Shown: one piece after another, positions 41,879 to 51,800 of the stretch
How the letters are laid out: each line of letters starts with the position of its first letter
How positions within the stretch are numbered: position 1 is the stretch's first letter
Source of the DNA: Flagellimonas profundi
GTDB lineage: Bacteria; Bacteroidota; Bacteroidia; Flavobacteriales; Flavobacteriaceae
Reading direction: 5' to 3'
DNA: 64,000 nucleotides
Assembly: GCF_017313275.1 (NCBI RefSeq)
Contig: NZ_JAFLNM010000001.1
Location: 620,001-684,000, forward strand
The notes under the pieces: generated by a model
What the model was told of the DNA's origin: nothing
What the model saw: the letters and a program-made list of their open reading frames with translations, nothing else
The model's database searches: none
Translations under genes and position numbers: made by a program

Positions 41879-42964
41879 TTAGTCAAACAGAAAGTAAGTG
41901 GCCCAATTGTTTCCAGGGAAATCACAACCGTCTGCCCAAGCTGTTTCCTCGCAAGGACTGCATTCCAATGGTATTGGGATTATTAATGGCTGTACACCTT
42001 CCGAAATCAAAATAACACCAGTTACATCACCACATTCCGGAGTAAATCCTTCTCCATACTCTTGAGCTAGTTCAACCAATTCGGTTACGTGCTCTGGTGT
42101 GAAATCTCCAAGTGCACATGCTTCACAGTCTTCATCTTCAATGTCATCCAATAATTTCCAAATGGCAAATTGAAGGTCTCCGTAGGTATAAGCCTCTCCA
42201 CTGGAGGGACTTAGCTCACCAACTATGTTTTGGTTCAACAACCAATTCACCAAGTCAAAGTTCTCAGGATATTCGAAAGCATCTTCCGGTAGCTCATCAT
42301 CTAAAGAATAAACATCCGCTGTGTAACAGTTGTCCAGATTAATGGGAGAATCGTTGTCAATACACCAAGAGCCATATGAACCGGCCAGTGGCCCTTCGGC
42401 TATGGTAATGTTTAAATAAGCATCCGGTCCTTGGTCAACCGTACAAAACTCAACAGTTTCGGGAAGATTGGCCGCAATAGTCTCGGGTGAACTTGTAGCA
42501 CACTCCACCACAGCATGTGCGGCTATATAAGGTCCTTTTCCAACAGGAACTTCGTATGTTACTGTTTTTTCACAGTCAAATTCATCAGAGTATTCGAAAT
42601 CACCATTTTTAGGGTTTCCAGAATTGGTAATTGGAAACTCTTCTGGTGAGTTGACAACAGAAAGGTGGGTTTCTGTAATACACCAATCATCATTGGTTAT
42701 TTCATAGGTTATTACATAATTTCCACCTGATTCGGAAACTGTCACTTTTCCAACCTCAATGTTCTGTCCTGCATAAAGAATGGATTCGGATTTCAGACAA
42801 TCTTCAGAAAAATCAAACTCGACGGAGTTATCATTCTTTTTGGCTTTAATTTGCCCCTTACCTGCAACTGCTTCCAAGTTTTCACCTGCAGGTTCCACTT
42901 CACAGGCAAAAAAGGTAAATGCAAACAGTGCAAGTACGGCTAGTGTTAATTTTTTCATCTTCAA
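41879..42964 (-). CDS. lipoprotein with possible internal-thioester domain
   Basis: 361 residues. The lipobox FFACEVEP puts the lipid on Cys21. The protein is acidic and rich in cysteine (about 16 after the lipobox). The segment SWCIDNDS (Cys201) and the later TYGDLQFAIWKLLDD (Gln265) match the pair that forms an internal Cys-Gln thioester in surface adhesins of Gram-positive bacteria (C-I-D and Q-x-A-I-W). If real, it could bind covalently to partners. It stands alone between an acyltransferase-like gene and dnaN, with its own terminator. The C-terminus (NNWATYFLFD) is not a standard type IX secretion signal. Confidence 0.7.
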   Translation of the reverse strand: MKMKKLTLAVLALFAFTFFACEVEPAGENLEAVAGKGQIKAKKNDNSVEFDFSEDCLKSESILYAGQNIEVGKVTVSESGGNYVITYEITNDDWCITETHLSVVNSPEEFPITNSGNPKNGDFEYSDEFDCEKTVTYEVPVGKGPYIAAHAVVECATSSPETIAANLPETVEFCTVDQGPDAYLNITIAEGPLAGSYGSWCIDNDSPINLDNCYTADVYSLDDELPEDAFEYPENFDLVNWLLNQNIVGELSPSSGEAYTYGDLQFAIWKLLDDIEDEDCEACALGDFTPEHVTELVELAQEYGEGFTPECGDVTGVILISEGVQPLIIPIPLECSPCEETAWADGCDFPGNNWATYFLFD

Positions 42965-43110
42965 TAGTTTAAGGTTTAAAATCTTATTCTATTAAAATTA
43001 TGCAAAACAAGTTCACTTAAACTATTTATGCGATGAACGCTACAATTCATCGATAAATCACATTTTGAGTAATTAACCTTTGTATACCAGTAAGTTATGT
43101 GGGGTTTTGC

Positions 43111-44229
43111 TTAGTTATTCAGCATCACGGGCATCACCAGCATGGTTACATGCTCTCCTTCATCCAAACCATCAATAGGGGTAAGGATGCCCGCTCTGTT
43201 CGGCAAGCTCATTTCCAAAGAAACTTCATCGGAAGACAAATTGTTCAACATTTCCAATAGGAATCTGGAGTTGAAACCAATTTGCATATCATCTCCTTGG
43301 TAGGCACAGGATAACCTTTCTTCGGCTTTGTTACTGTAATCCACATCCTCTGCAGAAATATTCAGTTCAGCACCTGCAATCTTCAAACGGATTTGATGTG
43401 TGGTCTTATTGGAGAAAATGGAAACCCTTCTCACTGAACTCAGGAATTGGTTTCTAGCTATGGTCAGTTTGTTCGGGTTCTCTTTAGGAATCACCGCTTC
43501 GTAGTTCGGGTATTTTCCATCGATCAATCGACATACCAATTCTGTGTTGTCAAAATAGAATTTTGCGTTACTGTCGTTGTACTCAATGGTCACTTCAGAT
43601 TCTGAACCTGCCAAAATACCTTTTAACAATGTCAAAGGTTTTTTGGGCATAATGAATTCCGCCACTTCGGAAGCTGTTACATCCTGGCGCTGGTATTTTA
43701 CCAACTTGTGCGCATCGGTGGCCACAAAGGTCAAATCCTCTGGGGAGAATTGAAAAAACACACCGCTCATTACTGGGCGAAGGTCATCGTTTCCAGCGGC
43801 AAATATGGTTTTATTGATGGCTGTTGCCAAAATATCTCCGAGTAAGGTGGTGGAGCTCGGGTTGGAAACTTCCACCGCTTTTGGGAATTCCGCTCCATCG
43901 GCGTATGCCAAGGCATATTTACCGTGGTTGGAGCTGATTTCCACTGTATTGTTGTCCTCAACAACAAAAGTCAAAGGTTGCTCAGGGAATGTTTTTAAAG
44001 TATCCAAAAGCAAACGTGCGGGAACTGCAATGGTTCCTTCGGAATCGGAATCCACTTCCAAAACCGTACTCATGGTGGTTTCCAAATCGGACGCAGAGAC
44101 CGTCAGCTTACTTTCTTTAAGGTCGAACAAAAAATTGTCCAGGATGGGCAAGGTGTTGCTATTGTTGATAACTCCCCCCAAAACCTGAAGCTGTTTCAAT
44201 AAATATGTACTGGATACGATAAACTTCAT
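43111..44229 (-). CDS. dnaN: DNA polymerase III beta subunit (sliding clamp)
   Basis: 372 residues from the ATG at 44227-44229; a TTG one codon upstream also opens the frame. The three clamp domains are evident: MKFIVSSTYLLKQLQVLGGVI, LLDTLKTFPEQPLTFVVE, GVFFQFSPEDLTFVATDAHKLVKYQ and the C-terminal LLEMLNNLSSDEVSLEM with TPIDGLDEGEHVTMLVMPVMLNN. The ring holds the replicative polymerase on DNA. It is not next to dnaA, as is usual in Bacteroidota. It follows gldG on the same strand after 120 bases. Confidence 0.97.
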   Translation of the reverse strand: MKFIVSSTYLLKQLQVLGGVINNSNTLPILDNFLFDLKESKLTVSASDLETTMSTVLEVDSDSEGTIAVPARLLLDTLKTFPEQPLTFVVEDNNTVEISSNHGKYALAYADGAEFPKAVEVSNPSSTTLLGDILATAINKTIFAAGNDDLRPVMSGVFFQFSPEDLTFVATDAHKLVKYQRQDVTASEVAEFIMPKKPLTLLKGILAGSESEVTIEYNDSNAKFYFDNTELVCRLIDGKYPNYEAVIPKENPNKLTIARNQFLSSVRRVSIFSNKTTHQIRLKIAGAELNISAEDVDYSNKAEERLSCAYQGDDMQIGFNSRFLLEMLNNLSSDEVSLEMSLPNRAGILTPIDGLDEGEHVTMLVMPVMLNN

Positions 44230-44349
44230 CAACGAAATACTTTAGTATAGTTGCCTTTTTGGCAATTTAACCCACTTAAAGGGCGTTTAAAATCAATAAA
44301 AACAAATATATCCCAAATGGATTTAGCAGAGAAACAAATTTATTAACAG

Positions 44350-46014
44350 TTAAGTGGTAAATTTTCGTTTTCTGTAATAACCAAAGAACAGACCAAAAAT
44401 TAAGGTTAAAACTATTGGTAATCCAATGTTTACAAGTTGCCACTTGGTTTTTTGTTCTGCAATTTTTTTGACATCCAATAACGGTATGGCCACTTTCTTG
44501 TTTCGAATGTTAATAAGCCCCGTATTGTCCAAAAGGTAATTTGTACTGTTCACCAAAAATTCCTTGTTGCCATAGAAGTTACTGGTCCATTTATCGTACC
44601 CCAATTCCAAGGGTCTGCCGTTGCGGAGTTGGTTTTTGATGACGTCCCCATCCGAGATGACGATCATCTTATTTTCGGGACCTTCTTCCAAAGTATTTTG
44701 CAACTTTAATGGTTTTACCCTGTTCTTGAACATAGAGGTGAAATTCCCCTCGATCAACACGGCCAAAGGCAAATTGCCGTTGTTGTATGTTGCTTGATCA
44801 GGTTGTTGGTTGATCATATCCAAACTAACCACTCTCGGAATCCCGTCTGTTTTGGAAAGTGGAGAACTCTGCAATAAAATGGTCATTTGGTAATCGTTTT
44901 CCAACACCTCCATTGGACTGGTAAACTGAAACCGCACTGCTTCAATGTTTGTGTTGATGGGGTGATTGTTCTGCGAAAAAACCATGGGGTAATAAAACCA
45001 TGGCAGGGGATTGTACTGTGAATCGTTTCCTTCTCCTGTGGCCAAAACAATTTGGGTAAAATAAAGATCATTGACCAAAACAGGATTGATCCGTATTCCA
45101 TATTTAAAGAACAAATCTTTTAAATTGAGGTCTCTGGGAACAGCAATGGCCTCTCCGCCACCAGCATAAATACTATCCATTTCCATATTGACCTGGTCCA
45201 TCATCCAAATGGATTTACCCCCTTGAACCATATATTGGTCCATTACATATTTTTCTTGGTCGGTAAACGCCTCGGTGGGTTTTGCTATAAGGGCAAGGTC
45301 AAAGTTTTTTAACTGGTCCAAAACATTTTGGGGATTGGAAGCTACGGAATCCAAGGTTATAGCGCCAATGTTGTAATAATCCCGGATGGTGGTCAGATAA
45401 TCGGCAATGTAAATATCTTCCAGTTCGCCATTTCCTTTAATAACGGCGATACTCTTTTTTTCTTCAATGCTCAACTTGGTAAAAGCATCGGCAAAGGCGT
45501 ATTCCAATTGCTGTACCGAGTTGTTAATGCGCTCCTCTGCAGTTGAACCTTGTTTGTTTTTTAATAAGGGTACTCTAACGGTCTGGTCGTTGTAATTGAC
45601 CATGGCCCAAGGAAAGACCAACTCATTGGATACCTTTCCATTTTCCTCAACGGTAACATTGGCAGGCTGTAATCCCAAACTTTGTAATTGGGCAACAGTT
45701 TCTTGCGGATTTTCGCTGTCCTCCATGGGGTCCACCAAATTATATTTGATGTTACTGTTCTTGGACCCGAAGGATTCCAACAATTGAACGGTTTCCGATT
45801 TGAGTTTGGCAAACTCAGCAGGAATGTTTCCATCCAATAATACATCCACGATTACAGGTGTTTCAAATTTTTGTGCTACGGCTACGGCAGGCTCGGATAG
45901 TGTATATCTTTTATCCTCTGTAAGGTCAAAACGGGTGTACACTATACTCGCCAATAGGTTGATGGCCACCACGGCTATAATCACTTTTAATATGGATGCA
46001 AAAAACTTTCCCAT
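44350..46014 (-). CDS. gldG: gliding-motility ABC transporter component GldG
   Basis: 554 residues. One membrane segment occurs at each end (KVIIAVVAINLLASIVYTRF near residue 10-27, and LPIVLTLIFGLFFGYYRKRK at the C-terminus). Between them is the GldG/ABC-type uncharacterized transport domain (VIVDVLLDGNIPAEFAKLKSET, SIAVIKGNGELEDIYI). GldA, GldF and GldG form an ABC transporter needed for gliding in Flavobacterium. The start overlaps the gldF stop by one base. gldA is not in this window. Confidence 0.93.
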   Translation of the reverse strand: MGKFFASILKVIIAVVAINLLASIVYTRFDLTEDKRYTLSEPAVAVAQKFETPVIVDVLLDGNIPAEFAKLKSETVQLLESFGSKNSNIKYNLVDPMEDSENPQETVAQLQSLGLQPANVTVEENGKVSNELVFPWAMVNYNDQTVRVPLLKNKQGSTAEERINNSVQQLEYAFADAFTKLSIEEKKSIAVIKGNGELEDIYIADYLTTIRDYYNIGAITLDSVASNPQNVLDQLKNFDLALIAKPTEAFTDQEKYVMDQYMVQGGKSIWMMDQVNMEMDSIYAGGGEAIAVPRDLNLKDLFFKYGIRINPVLVNDLYFTQIVLATGEGNDSQYNPLPWFYYPMVFSQNNHPINTNIEAVRFQFTSPMEVLENDYQMTILLQSSPLSKTDGIPRVVSLDMINQQPDQATYNNGNLPLAVLIEGNFTSMFKNRVKPLKLQNTLEEGPENKMIVISDGDVIKNQLRNGRPLELGYDKWTSNFYGNKEFLVNSTNYLLDNTGLINIRNKKVAIPLLDVKKIAEQKTKWQLVNIGLPIVLTLIFGLFFGYYRKRKFTT

Positions 46015-46745
46015 TACCTTGGCAATTGTTTTAAACGTTGAAAGGTGAGATACAGAAACAATAGGGTCAACGAGATAAAGTAGACCAAATCCCTGGTATC
46101 TATCACACCTCTTGCAATACTATCAAAATGTGCTTTTGCACCGAGCGATTGTATGGTTTGTTGCGTATCTCCGTTAGAAAATAAAGACGATACGGCATCA
46201 AACCCGTTAAAAATCAGAAAACAGACCAAAATCCCCACTAAAAATGCTATGATTTGATTATCGGAAAGGGTAGATGCAAATATCCCGATGGAGGTATAAC
46301 AGGCTATCAAAAACAACAATCCAAAGTAAGAGCCCAATACTACCCCTAGGTCATAATTGCTCGCTACCATGCCCAATCCCGATATGGCGAAAACATAAAC
46401 GATTGTTGGAATCACTGCGATGACGCACAACAAGAATGCACCCCAAAATTTACCAAGGACCAACTTCCAAACAGAGATAGGTTTGATCAACAATAATTCG
46501 AGCGTTCCCATTTTTCGTTCTTCGGAAAAGCTTTTCATTGTGATGGCGGGCACCAAAAAGATAAAAACCCAAGGAGCCAATAAGAAGAAGTTGCTCAAAT
46601 CGGCAAAGCCGTAGTCGAAAATATTGTATTCGCCCTTGAAGACCCATAGAAAAAGTCCGTTGAGCAGTAAAAACGAACCCACGATCAAATAACCGATGGG
46701 CGATGTAAAAAAGGACCGTACCTCTCTCTTAAAAATTGCGAACAT
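46014..46745 (-). CDS. gldF: gliding-motility ABC transporter permease GldF
   Basis: 243 residues with about six membrane segments (SPIGYLIVGSFLLLNGLFLWVF, FFLLAPWVFIFLVPAITM and others). The cytoplasmic loop FSEERKMGTLELLLIKPIS is the coupling signature of ABC-2 permeases. It forms the GldAFG transporter with GldG, encoded immediately downstream. Gene order with the ABM protein and SAM hydroxide adenosyltransferase upstream is conserved in Flavobacteriaceae. Confidence 0.93.
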   Translation of the reverse strand: MFAIFKREVRSFFTSPIGYLIVGSFLLLNGLFLWVFKGEYNIFDYGFADLSNFFLLAPWVFIFLVPAITMKSFSEERKMGTLELLLIKPISVWKLVLGKFWGAFLLCVIAVIPTIVYVFAISGLGMVASNYDLGVVLGSYFGLLFLIACYTSIGIFASTLSDNQIIAFLVGILVCFLIFNGFDAVSSLFSNGDTQQTIQSLGAKAHFDSIARGVIDTRDLVYFISLTLLFLYLTFQRLKQLPR

Positions 46746-47047
46746 TAAGATGGGTTTGTTGATTGAATTTTATGAACACTCCAAGCTTCGGGCTTTCCGG
46801 CAAACAATTTTTTGGTGTTGCCCCAAACCTCTTTAAAGAAATCGGAATTCCTGTACTGGTTCAGGTGGGATTCCGTATCCCAAAAACTATAGGTAAAAAA
46901 TATGTTGGAATTATCGATATCTTGATACAATTCTACCATATTACAGCCTTCAAAAGCCAAAATACCATTTTTGCTTTCTTCAAAGATTCGCTCAAAACTA
47001 GCAATATTTTCGGGTTTAAAAGTCAGTTTTACAATGCGTATCAACAT
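46745..47047 (-). CDS. antibiotic biosynthesis monooxygenase (ABM)-domain protein
   Basis: 100 residues, one ferredoxin-like ABM fold: MLIRIVKLTFKPENIASFERIFEES, then EGCNMVELYQDIDNSNIFFTYSFWDTESHLNQYRNSDFFKEVW. Such small dimers include heme-degrading and quinone monooxygenases, but no cofactor motif decides here. It overlaps gldF by one base and begins next to the stop of the SAM hydroxide adenosyltransferase gene, so all are one operon. Confidence 0.85.
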   Translation of the reverse strand: MLIRIVKLTFKPENIASFERIFEESKNGILAFEGCNMVELYQDIDNSNIFFTYSFWDTESHLNQYRNSDFFKEVWGNTKKLFAGKPEAWSVHKIQSTNPS

Positions 47048-47878
47048 TTAAAGGAAATTTATGGTTACCGTGTCCCTGTAGTTCAGCCCAAGAAGCGAAG
47101 ATGCCCCCCCAACGGAATTGAGGTCACTTTTATAAATGGCAAGCTCTATGTAGCCTGCAGAATTAAATAGGGCCAGAGCGTCCCCAGGGCCCTTGCGCTG
47201 GTTGCGTTCCAAGTTATAGTTGATGATGCCGTTGTAGCTCTGGTGCACTTGCCTTATTTTGGTGGTCCGTGCAATAATTTCAAAATCTCGCCCGCTCCGA
47301 TAGGCTTCGAACAGGCTTTTTTGGATATTGGTGACCACGTTACCGTAATTATCTATATAAATTACATTCCCCGTAATGGTTTTCCCTTCGTTGGTTATTC
47401 GTGGTTCAAAATCACGTAGTTCCTTTAAACTTGGCAATGGTCTGCCAATTACTTCCAATTTTCCGCCGCGTGCAATATGGCAGGCCACTTGAACAAAAAT
47501 ATGGAGCACGGGAAACGCACTGGCTTCTGCATTGGGTAGATTGATTTGCACCACTTTTTCTGGTTGTACCTCAGAAGTTATCAAGGAAATTACCCCACTG
47601 TTGGCACTCACAAAATAGTGCCCATCCACCTGAACGACAATATGCTCGTTTTCGGGAGAAATTTCAGAATCCACCCCAACGATATGAACCGTTCCCTTTG
47701 GGAACGCACGGTAGGCGTTCCTTAGGATATAGGCACATTCCTGAATGTTGAAAGGACTAATGGCATGGGAAATATCAACAACGCTAATATCGGGGAGGTT
47801 GCTCAGTATTGCCCCTTTAACAGCACCCACAAAGTGGTCCTTGTATCCAAAATCGGTAGTTAAAGTTATGATTGGCAT
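47048..47878 (-). CDS. SAM hydroxide adenosyltransferase (DUF62 family)
   Basis: 276 residues. The N-terminus ITLTTDFGYKDHFVGAVKGAIL holds the conserved Asp and the SAM-site residues. DISHAISPFNIQECAYILRNAYRAFPKGTVHIVGVD follows. The C-terminal barrel has YIDNYGNVVTNI. Family members hydrolyse SAM to adenosine and methionine; the fluorinase is a rare specialised relative. The commoner hydrolase role is likely. It heads the leftward operon with ABM, gldF and gldG and is divergent from phoH. Confidence 0.92.
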   Translation of the reverse strand: MPIITLTTDFGYKDHFVGAVKGAILSNLPDISVVDISHAISPFNIQECAYILRNAYRAFPKGTVHIVGVDSEISPENEHIVVQVDGHYFVSANSGVISLITSEVQPEKVVQINLPNAEASAFPVLHIFVQVACHIARGGKLEVIGRPLPSLKELRDFEPRITNEGKTITGNVIYIDNYGNVVTNIQKSLFEAYRSGRDFEIIARTTKIRQVHQSYNGIINYNLERNQRKGPGDALALFNSAGYIELAIYKSDLNSVGGASSLLGLNYRDTVTINFL

Positions 47879-47997
47879 ACAATACTGTTGATATGTTTTT
47901 CCGCGTTCAAATTGATTTTTAATTAAGTTTGTTTGTAAAATTAGTCAAAAAAGAAAGAATAAAATTCTTCAAAAACAACTGTAACACCCCTCTATTT

Positions 47998-48957
47998 TTG
48001 AACGAACTAATAATTGAACTTACGGAAATCAGCCCCCAGGAATTTTTTGGACAGCAAAATGCCAACATTGAGTTGCTTAAGAAATACTTTCCAAAACTTA
48101 AGATTGTAGCTAGGGGCAACAAGGTCAAGGTATTTGGCGATGAAGAGCTTTTGGAAGAGTTCGATAAACGATTTGATGAGCTCACGGGTCAATTTGCCAA
48201 ATACAATAAGCTTGATGAGAATATGATCGAGCGGGTGCTTACAAGTACAAGCAAGGAGGAGTACACTTCATCATCCAGTAGCGGAGATGTCTTGGTCCAC
48301 GGTGTCAGCGGTAGGTTGATCAAAGCCCAGACGGCCAATCAAAGACGTATGGTCGATGCCTGTAAAAAAGACGATATGGTTTTTGCCATAGGTCCTGCAG
48401 GTACAGGTAAAACGTACACCGGTGTTGCTTTGGCCGTAAAAGCCTTGAAGGAAAAACAAGTGAGGCGTATTATTCTTACGCGTCCGGCTGTGGAAGCAGG
48501 GGAGAACCTGGGTTTTCTTCCGGGTGACCTAAAGGAAAAGCTTGATCCTTACATGCAACCTTTGTACGATGCCCTTCGTGATATGATTCCATCTGAAAAA
48601 TTGGAAAAATATATTGAGGACGGCACCATTCAAATTGCGCCAATGGCATTTATGCGTGGCCGTACCTTGGACAATGCCTTTGTGATTTTGGATGAGGCCC
48701 AGAACACCACGCACGCCCAAATGAAGATGTTCCTGACCCGTATGGGAAAGAACGCCAAGTTTTTACTGACGGGCGACCCGGGCCAGATTGATTTGCCACG
48801 TAGGGTAATTTCAGGTTTAAAGGAAGCTTTGCTTATTCTGAAGAATGTGGACGGCATAAGTATTATTTATTTGGATGATAAGGATGTGATCCGACACAAA
48901 TTGGTGAAAAAGGTGATTGATGCCTATCAGAACATAGAGCACCAGAATCAATTCTAG
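47998..48957 (+). CDS. phoH: PhoH-family P-loop ATPase
   Basis: 319 residues from a TTG at 47998. This gives (M)[16 protein letters not shown], the usual start of flavobacterial PhoH proteins; the frame runs upstream to 47929 but adds a non-family segment. The P loop is [21 protein letters not shown], Walker [11 protein letters not shown], and GDPGQIDLP follows. The family are RNA-associated ATPases with putative helicase activity. It is divergent from the SAM enzyme gene and 7 bases before purC. Confidence 0.93.
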   Translation: MNELIIELTEISPQEFFGQQNANIELLKKYFPKLKIVARGNKVKVFGDEELLEEFDKRFDELTGQFAKYNKLDENMIERVLTSTSKEEYTSSSSSGDVLVHGVSGRLIKAQTANQRRMVDACKKDDMVFAIGPAGTGKTYTGVALAVKALKEKQVRRIILTRPAVEAGENLGFLPGDLKEKLDPYMQPLYDALRDMIPSEKLEKYIEDGTIQIAPMAFMRGRTLDNAFVILDEAQNTTHAQMKMFLTRMGKNAKFLLTGDPGQIDLPRRVISGLKEALLILKNVDGISIIYLDDKDVIRHKLVKKVIDAYQNIEHQNQF

Positions 48958-48964
48958 AAAAATT

Positions 48965-49918
48965 ATGGGAATGAATACGCTGATGTCCACGGATTTTAAT
49001 TTTCCTGGACAAAAATCTGTTTATAAAGGAAAAGTAAGAGAGGTCTACACGCTGGAAAATGATGTTTTGGTAATGGTTGCAACGGACCGCCTCTCCGCTT
49101 TTGATGTGGTGATGCCCAAGGGAATCCCCTATAAAGGCCAAATCCTGAATCAAATTGCAACCAAAATGATGAAGGATACCGAAGATATTGTTCCCAATTG
49201 GTTAATGGCTACACCTGACCCAAATGTTGCCGTAGGCAAGGCCTGTGAGCCTTTTAAAGTAGAAATGGTAATCAGGGGCTATATGTCGGGCCACGCGGCA
49301 CGAGAATATAAATCCGGTAAAAGATCGCTTTGCGGAGTGCCCATGCCCGAAGGGATGAAGGAGAACGATAAATTCCCAGAACCCATTATTACGCCGGCAA
49401 CAAAAGCGGAAAAAGGAGACCACGACGAGGACATTTCCAAAGAAGATATTTTGAAGCGAGGCATCGTTTCAAAAGAAGATTACGAAGTTTTGGAAAAATA
49501 TACGCGGGCCCTTTTCCAAAGAGGAACCGAAATAGCGGCCAAGAGAGGGCTTATTTTGGTGGACACCAAATACGAATTCGGTAAAACAAAAGATGGCGAA
49601 ATTGTTTTGATCGACGAGATCCATACCCCGGACTCCTCACGGTACTTTTATGCGGAAGGGTACGAGGAGCGTCAAGAAAAAGGTGAAGCCCAAAAGCAAT
49701 TGTCCAAGGAGTTTGTGAGGCAATGGCTTATTTCCAACGGATTCCAAGGATTGGAAGGACAAACGGTTCCAGAAATGTCCGATGAATATATTGAGTCGGT
49801 TTCCAACCGTTACATTGAGCTTTATGAAAATATCACGGGAGAGCAATTCGTAAAAAGTGATATTTCCAACCTTCAGCATCGTATTTTGGAAAACGTTACA
49901 GCATATTTGGCAAAGTAA
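48965..49918 (+). CDS. purC: SAICAR synthetase (phosphoribosylaminoimidazole-succinocarboxamide synthase)
   Basis: 317 residues. The ATP-grasp-like start [33 protein letters not shown], the segment [26 protein letters not shown] and the metal site [20 protein letters not shown] are all typical. It joins aspartate to CAIR in purine synthesis. The first Met ([10 protein letters not shown]) is used; Met3 or Met7 could serve. A terminator follows. Confidence 0.96.
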   Translation: MGMNTLMSTDFNFPGQKSVYKGKVREVYTLENDVLVMVATDRLSAFDVVMPKGIPYKGQILNQIATKMMKDTEDIVPNWLMATPDPNVAVGKACEPFKVEMVIRGYMSGHAAREYKSGKRSLCGVPMPEGMKENDKFPEPIITPATKAEKGDHDEDISKEDILKRGIVSKEDYEVLEKYTRALFQRGTEIAAKRGLILVDTKYEFGKTKDGEIVLIDEIHTPDSSRYFYAEGYEERQEKGEAQKQLSKEFVRQWLISNGFQGLEGQTVPEMSDEYIESVSNRYIELYENITGEQFVKSDISNLQHRILENVTAYLAK

Positions 49919-49948
49919 GCCACCAATATTGTGATTTGACCAATAAAG

Positions 49949-49977
49949 TAAAGGGAATTTTAACGATTCCTTTTTTT
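49949..49977 (+). terminator. terminator after purC
   Basis: AAAGGGAAT and ATTCCTTT pair with one bulged G around a 7-base loop, followed by a run of seven T. It lies about 30 bases after the purC stop. Confidence 0.75.
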
Positions 49978-50044
49978 GTTGATTAAAGATTAATAAACAT
50001 TTAAAGCTAAATTGATATATTTATGCTAATTAAGTATATCAACC

Positions 50045-50458
50045 ATGGAAAGTTGTCCAAATTGCTCATCCACAGCGTTTACCAAAGCAGGAATAATCAA
50101 AGAGCGGCAACGTTACAAATGTAAGTCCTGTGGTTATTACTTTACGGTGCCAAAACTAGGCAAGCGGATTGACGATTACTTCGTGAACAAGGCGCTACAG
50201 CTGTATTTGGAAGGATTGACCTATCGTGAAATCGAACGTATTTTGGGAGTTTCGCACGTCTCCGTAATGAATTGGGTACGAAAATACAACATCAAACGAC
50301 CTTACAATTCCAAATACCATCCCACCTACAAAATATTGAACCATACAGAGCTTCAAAAATACTTCCAAAACCCTAAAAATCTTAAAGGGGCGGGGCAGTT
50401 GGTTACAGAATTGGGCGATAAGTTTATGCTTATTAAATGGGATAGATTCAAAGATTAA
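50045..50458 (+). CDS. IS1 InsA-like zinc-ribbon/HTH protein, probably a domesticated regulator
   Basis: 137 residues. The N-terminus is a zinc ribbon, CPNCSSTAFTKAG...RYKCKSCGYYFT (Cys4 and Cys7, then Cys27 and Cys30, by my count). It is followed by a helix-turn-helix (YLEGLTYREIERILGVSHVSVMNWVRKYNI) as in InsA of IS1. No InsB-like catalytic gene and no terminal repeats are next to it. A C-terminal extension of about 45 residues is not from InsA. It lies just before the porin/acetate-symporter block on the same strand, so a regulator of that block is a fair guess. Confidence 0.75.
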   Translation: MESCPNCSSTAFTKAGIIKERQRYKCKSCGYYFTVPKLGKRIDDYFVNKALQLYLEGLTYREIERILGVSHVSVMNWVRKYNIKRPYNSKYHPTYKILNHTELQKYFQNPKNLKGAGQLVTELGDKFMLIKWDRFKD

Positions 50459-50512
50459 CTATAATAAATTAACACATATATATACTAATTTTTATTTCAG
50501 ATTAAATTTTTA

Positions 50513-50546
50513 GGATGTTCGTAGGGCACATAACGCTCTAACATCC
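50513..50546 (+). promoter_or_regulatory. inverted repeat in the leader of the porin gene
   Basis: GGATGTT and AACATCC lie 20 bases apart in the 96-base gap before the porin start. They could form a leader hairpin or be a spaced operator. The purpose is unknown. Confidence 0.3.
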
Positions 50547-50554
50547 AAACTGAA

Positions 50555-51781
50555 ATGAAAAAGATAATACTTGGAATGGCATGTTGTCTGTTGTTCGTTC
50601 CAGAATTATTTTCACAGGGAAACACCGAGTATACAGGAGGTTTCAAGATCAATTTTAACGAAGACGGGTCAAAGTATCTTCGTATGATCGCATGGGGCCA
50701 GTTTTGGTTCCAATACAATGATAATGTTTCGGAGGATGCCAGTACTACAAACTTTAGCGTACGACGGGCAAGATTGTTGAGCTTTACCCAGTTGAACAAA
50801 AAGTTTTTGATTTTAACTCATTTTGGACTTAATAGTCTTAATGGTAATAATTTAAGTGCAGTTGGAAAAGAGGAGTCCTCTCAACTTTTTTTCCATGGTT
50901 TTTGGGGTGAATGGAGAGTTGCAGAGAATTTTTATGTAGGCACTGGACTCCATTACTGGAACGGTATATCGCGATTGAACAATAGTAGTACCCTCAATTT
51001 TATGACTTTGGACAATAACCGTCAGTCTTGGGCGGTACTCGGACTCAGTGATCAATTTGCACGCCATTTGGGAGTATATGTAAAGGGGAGGTTAGGGCGT
51101 TTGCAGTATCGAGTTTCCTTCAATGAGGCCATTACGAATACCTTGGATGCCGATAACGCACCCTTACCAGATGGTAGGGCAGTTTACCGGGGAAGAGAAT
51201 TACTGGGTTCTGCAGAAGCGGGCAAAGTGATTCAGGGCTATTTCGATTATCAGTTCTTGGACGAGGAATCCAATTTTCTTCCATACAAAGTTGGCACCTA
51301 TCTAGGAAGCAAAAGAGTATTCAATGTTGGGGCAGGTTTCCTAACACACCGTAATGGAACCGTGGCAATGGATGGAACCGGTAACTTGGAAGGTGAAAAT
51401 GTCAATATTTTTGCTGTCGATGCCTTTTATGACGCACCCCTCGGTGAGGACGGTTCCGCAATAACTGCTTATGCGGTATTTCAAAATAACGATTATGGTC
51501 GTAACTTCAACCTTGGACCTTATGGTACTGGAAGCATGGTTTATGGACACGTAGGATATCTGATTCCGGACGCTTCGGATAGGTCAAGGGTACAACCTTA
51601 CTTATCTTACCAAAATAGAACAATAGACGCAATAGATGACAACGCTACAAGATTTGGATTGGGAATCAACCTATTTATGACGGGCCATCATTCCAAATTA
51701 ACATTGGAATATGCCAATTCCAAAGTTGGAACTGGAGACCGTAATGGTATTGTTACTTTGCAAGCACAGATTTATTTATAA
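50555..51781 (+). CDS. outer-membrane porin
   Basis: 408 residues. The signal peptide ends near LFSQG (residue 22). The mature part shows the strands of a 16-stranded-type porin (LRMIAWGQFWFQYND, FSVRRARLLSFTQLN, LGVYVKGRLGRLQYRVSFNEA) and ends with a final strand, GIVTLQAQIYL. The N-terminal FSVRRARL is a common porin feature. It precedes the DUF4212 protein and the sodium:solute symporter by 19 bases, so it probably lets acetate or similar small acids into the periplasm. Confidence 0.85.
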   Translation: MKKIILGMACCLLFVPELFSQGNTEYTGGFKINFNEDGSKYLRMIAWGQFWFQYNDNVSEDASTTNFSVRRARLLSFTQLNKKFLILTHFGLNSLNGNNLSAVGKEESSQLFFHGFWGEWRVAENFYVGTGLHYWNGISRLNNSSTLNFMTLDNNRQSWAVLGLSDQFARHLGVYVKGRLGRLQYRVSFNEAITNTLDADNAPLPDGRAVYRGRELLGSAEAGKVIQGYFDYQFLDEESNFLPYKVGTYLGSKRVFNVGAGFLTHRNGTVAMDGTGNLEGENVNIFAVDAFYDAPLGEDGSAITAYAVFQNNDYGRNFNLGPYGTGSMVYGHVGYLIPDASDRSRVQPYLSYQNRTIDAIDDNATRFGLGINLFMTGHHSKLTLEYANSKVGTGDRNGIVTLQAQIYL

Positions 51782-51800
51782 CTAATCAAACCAACAAATT

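Noticed and set aside
47048-47878. Fluorinase or chlorinase
   Set aside because: The family is mostly SAM hydroxide adenosyltransferases, and nothing in the sequence or context indicates halogenation.
50045-50458. Intact IS1-family insertion sequence
   Set aside because: No InsB-like catalytic frame and no terminal inverted repeats flank the gene.
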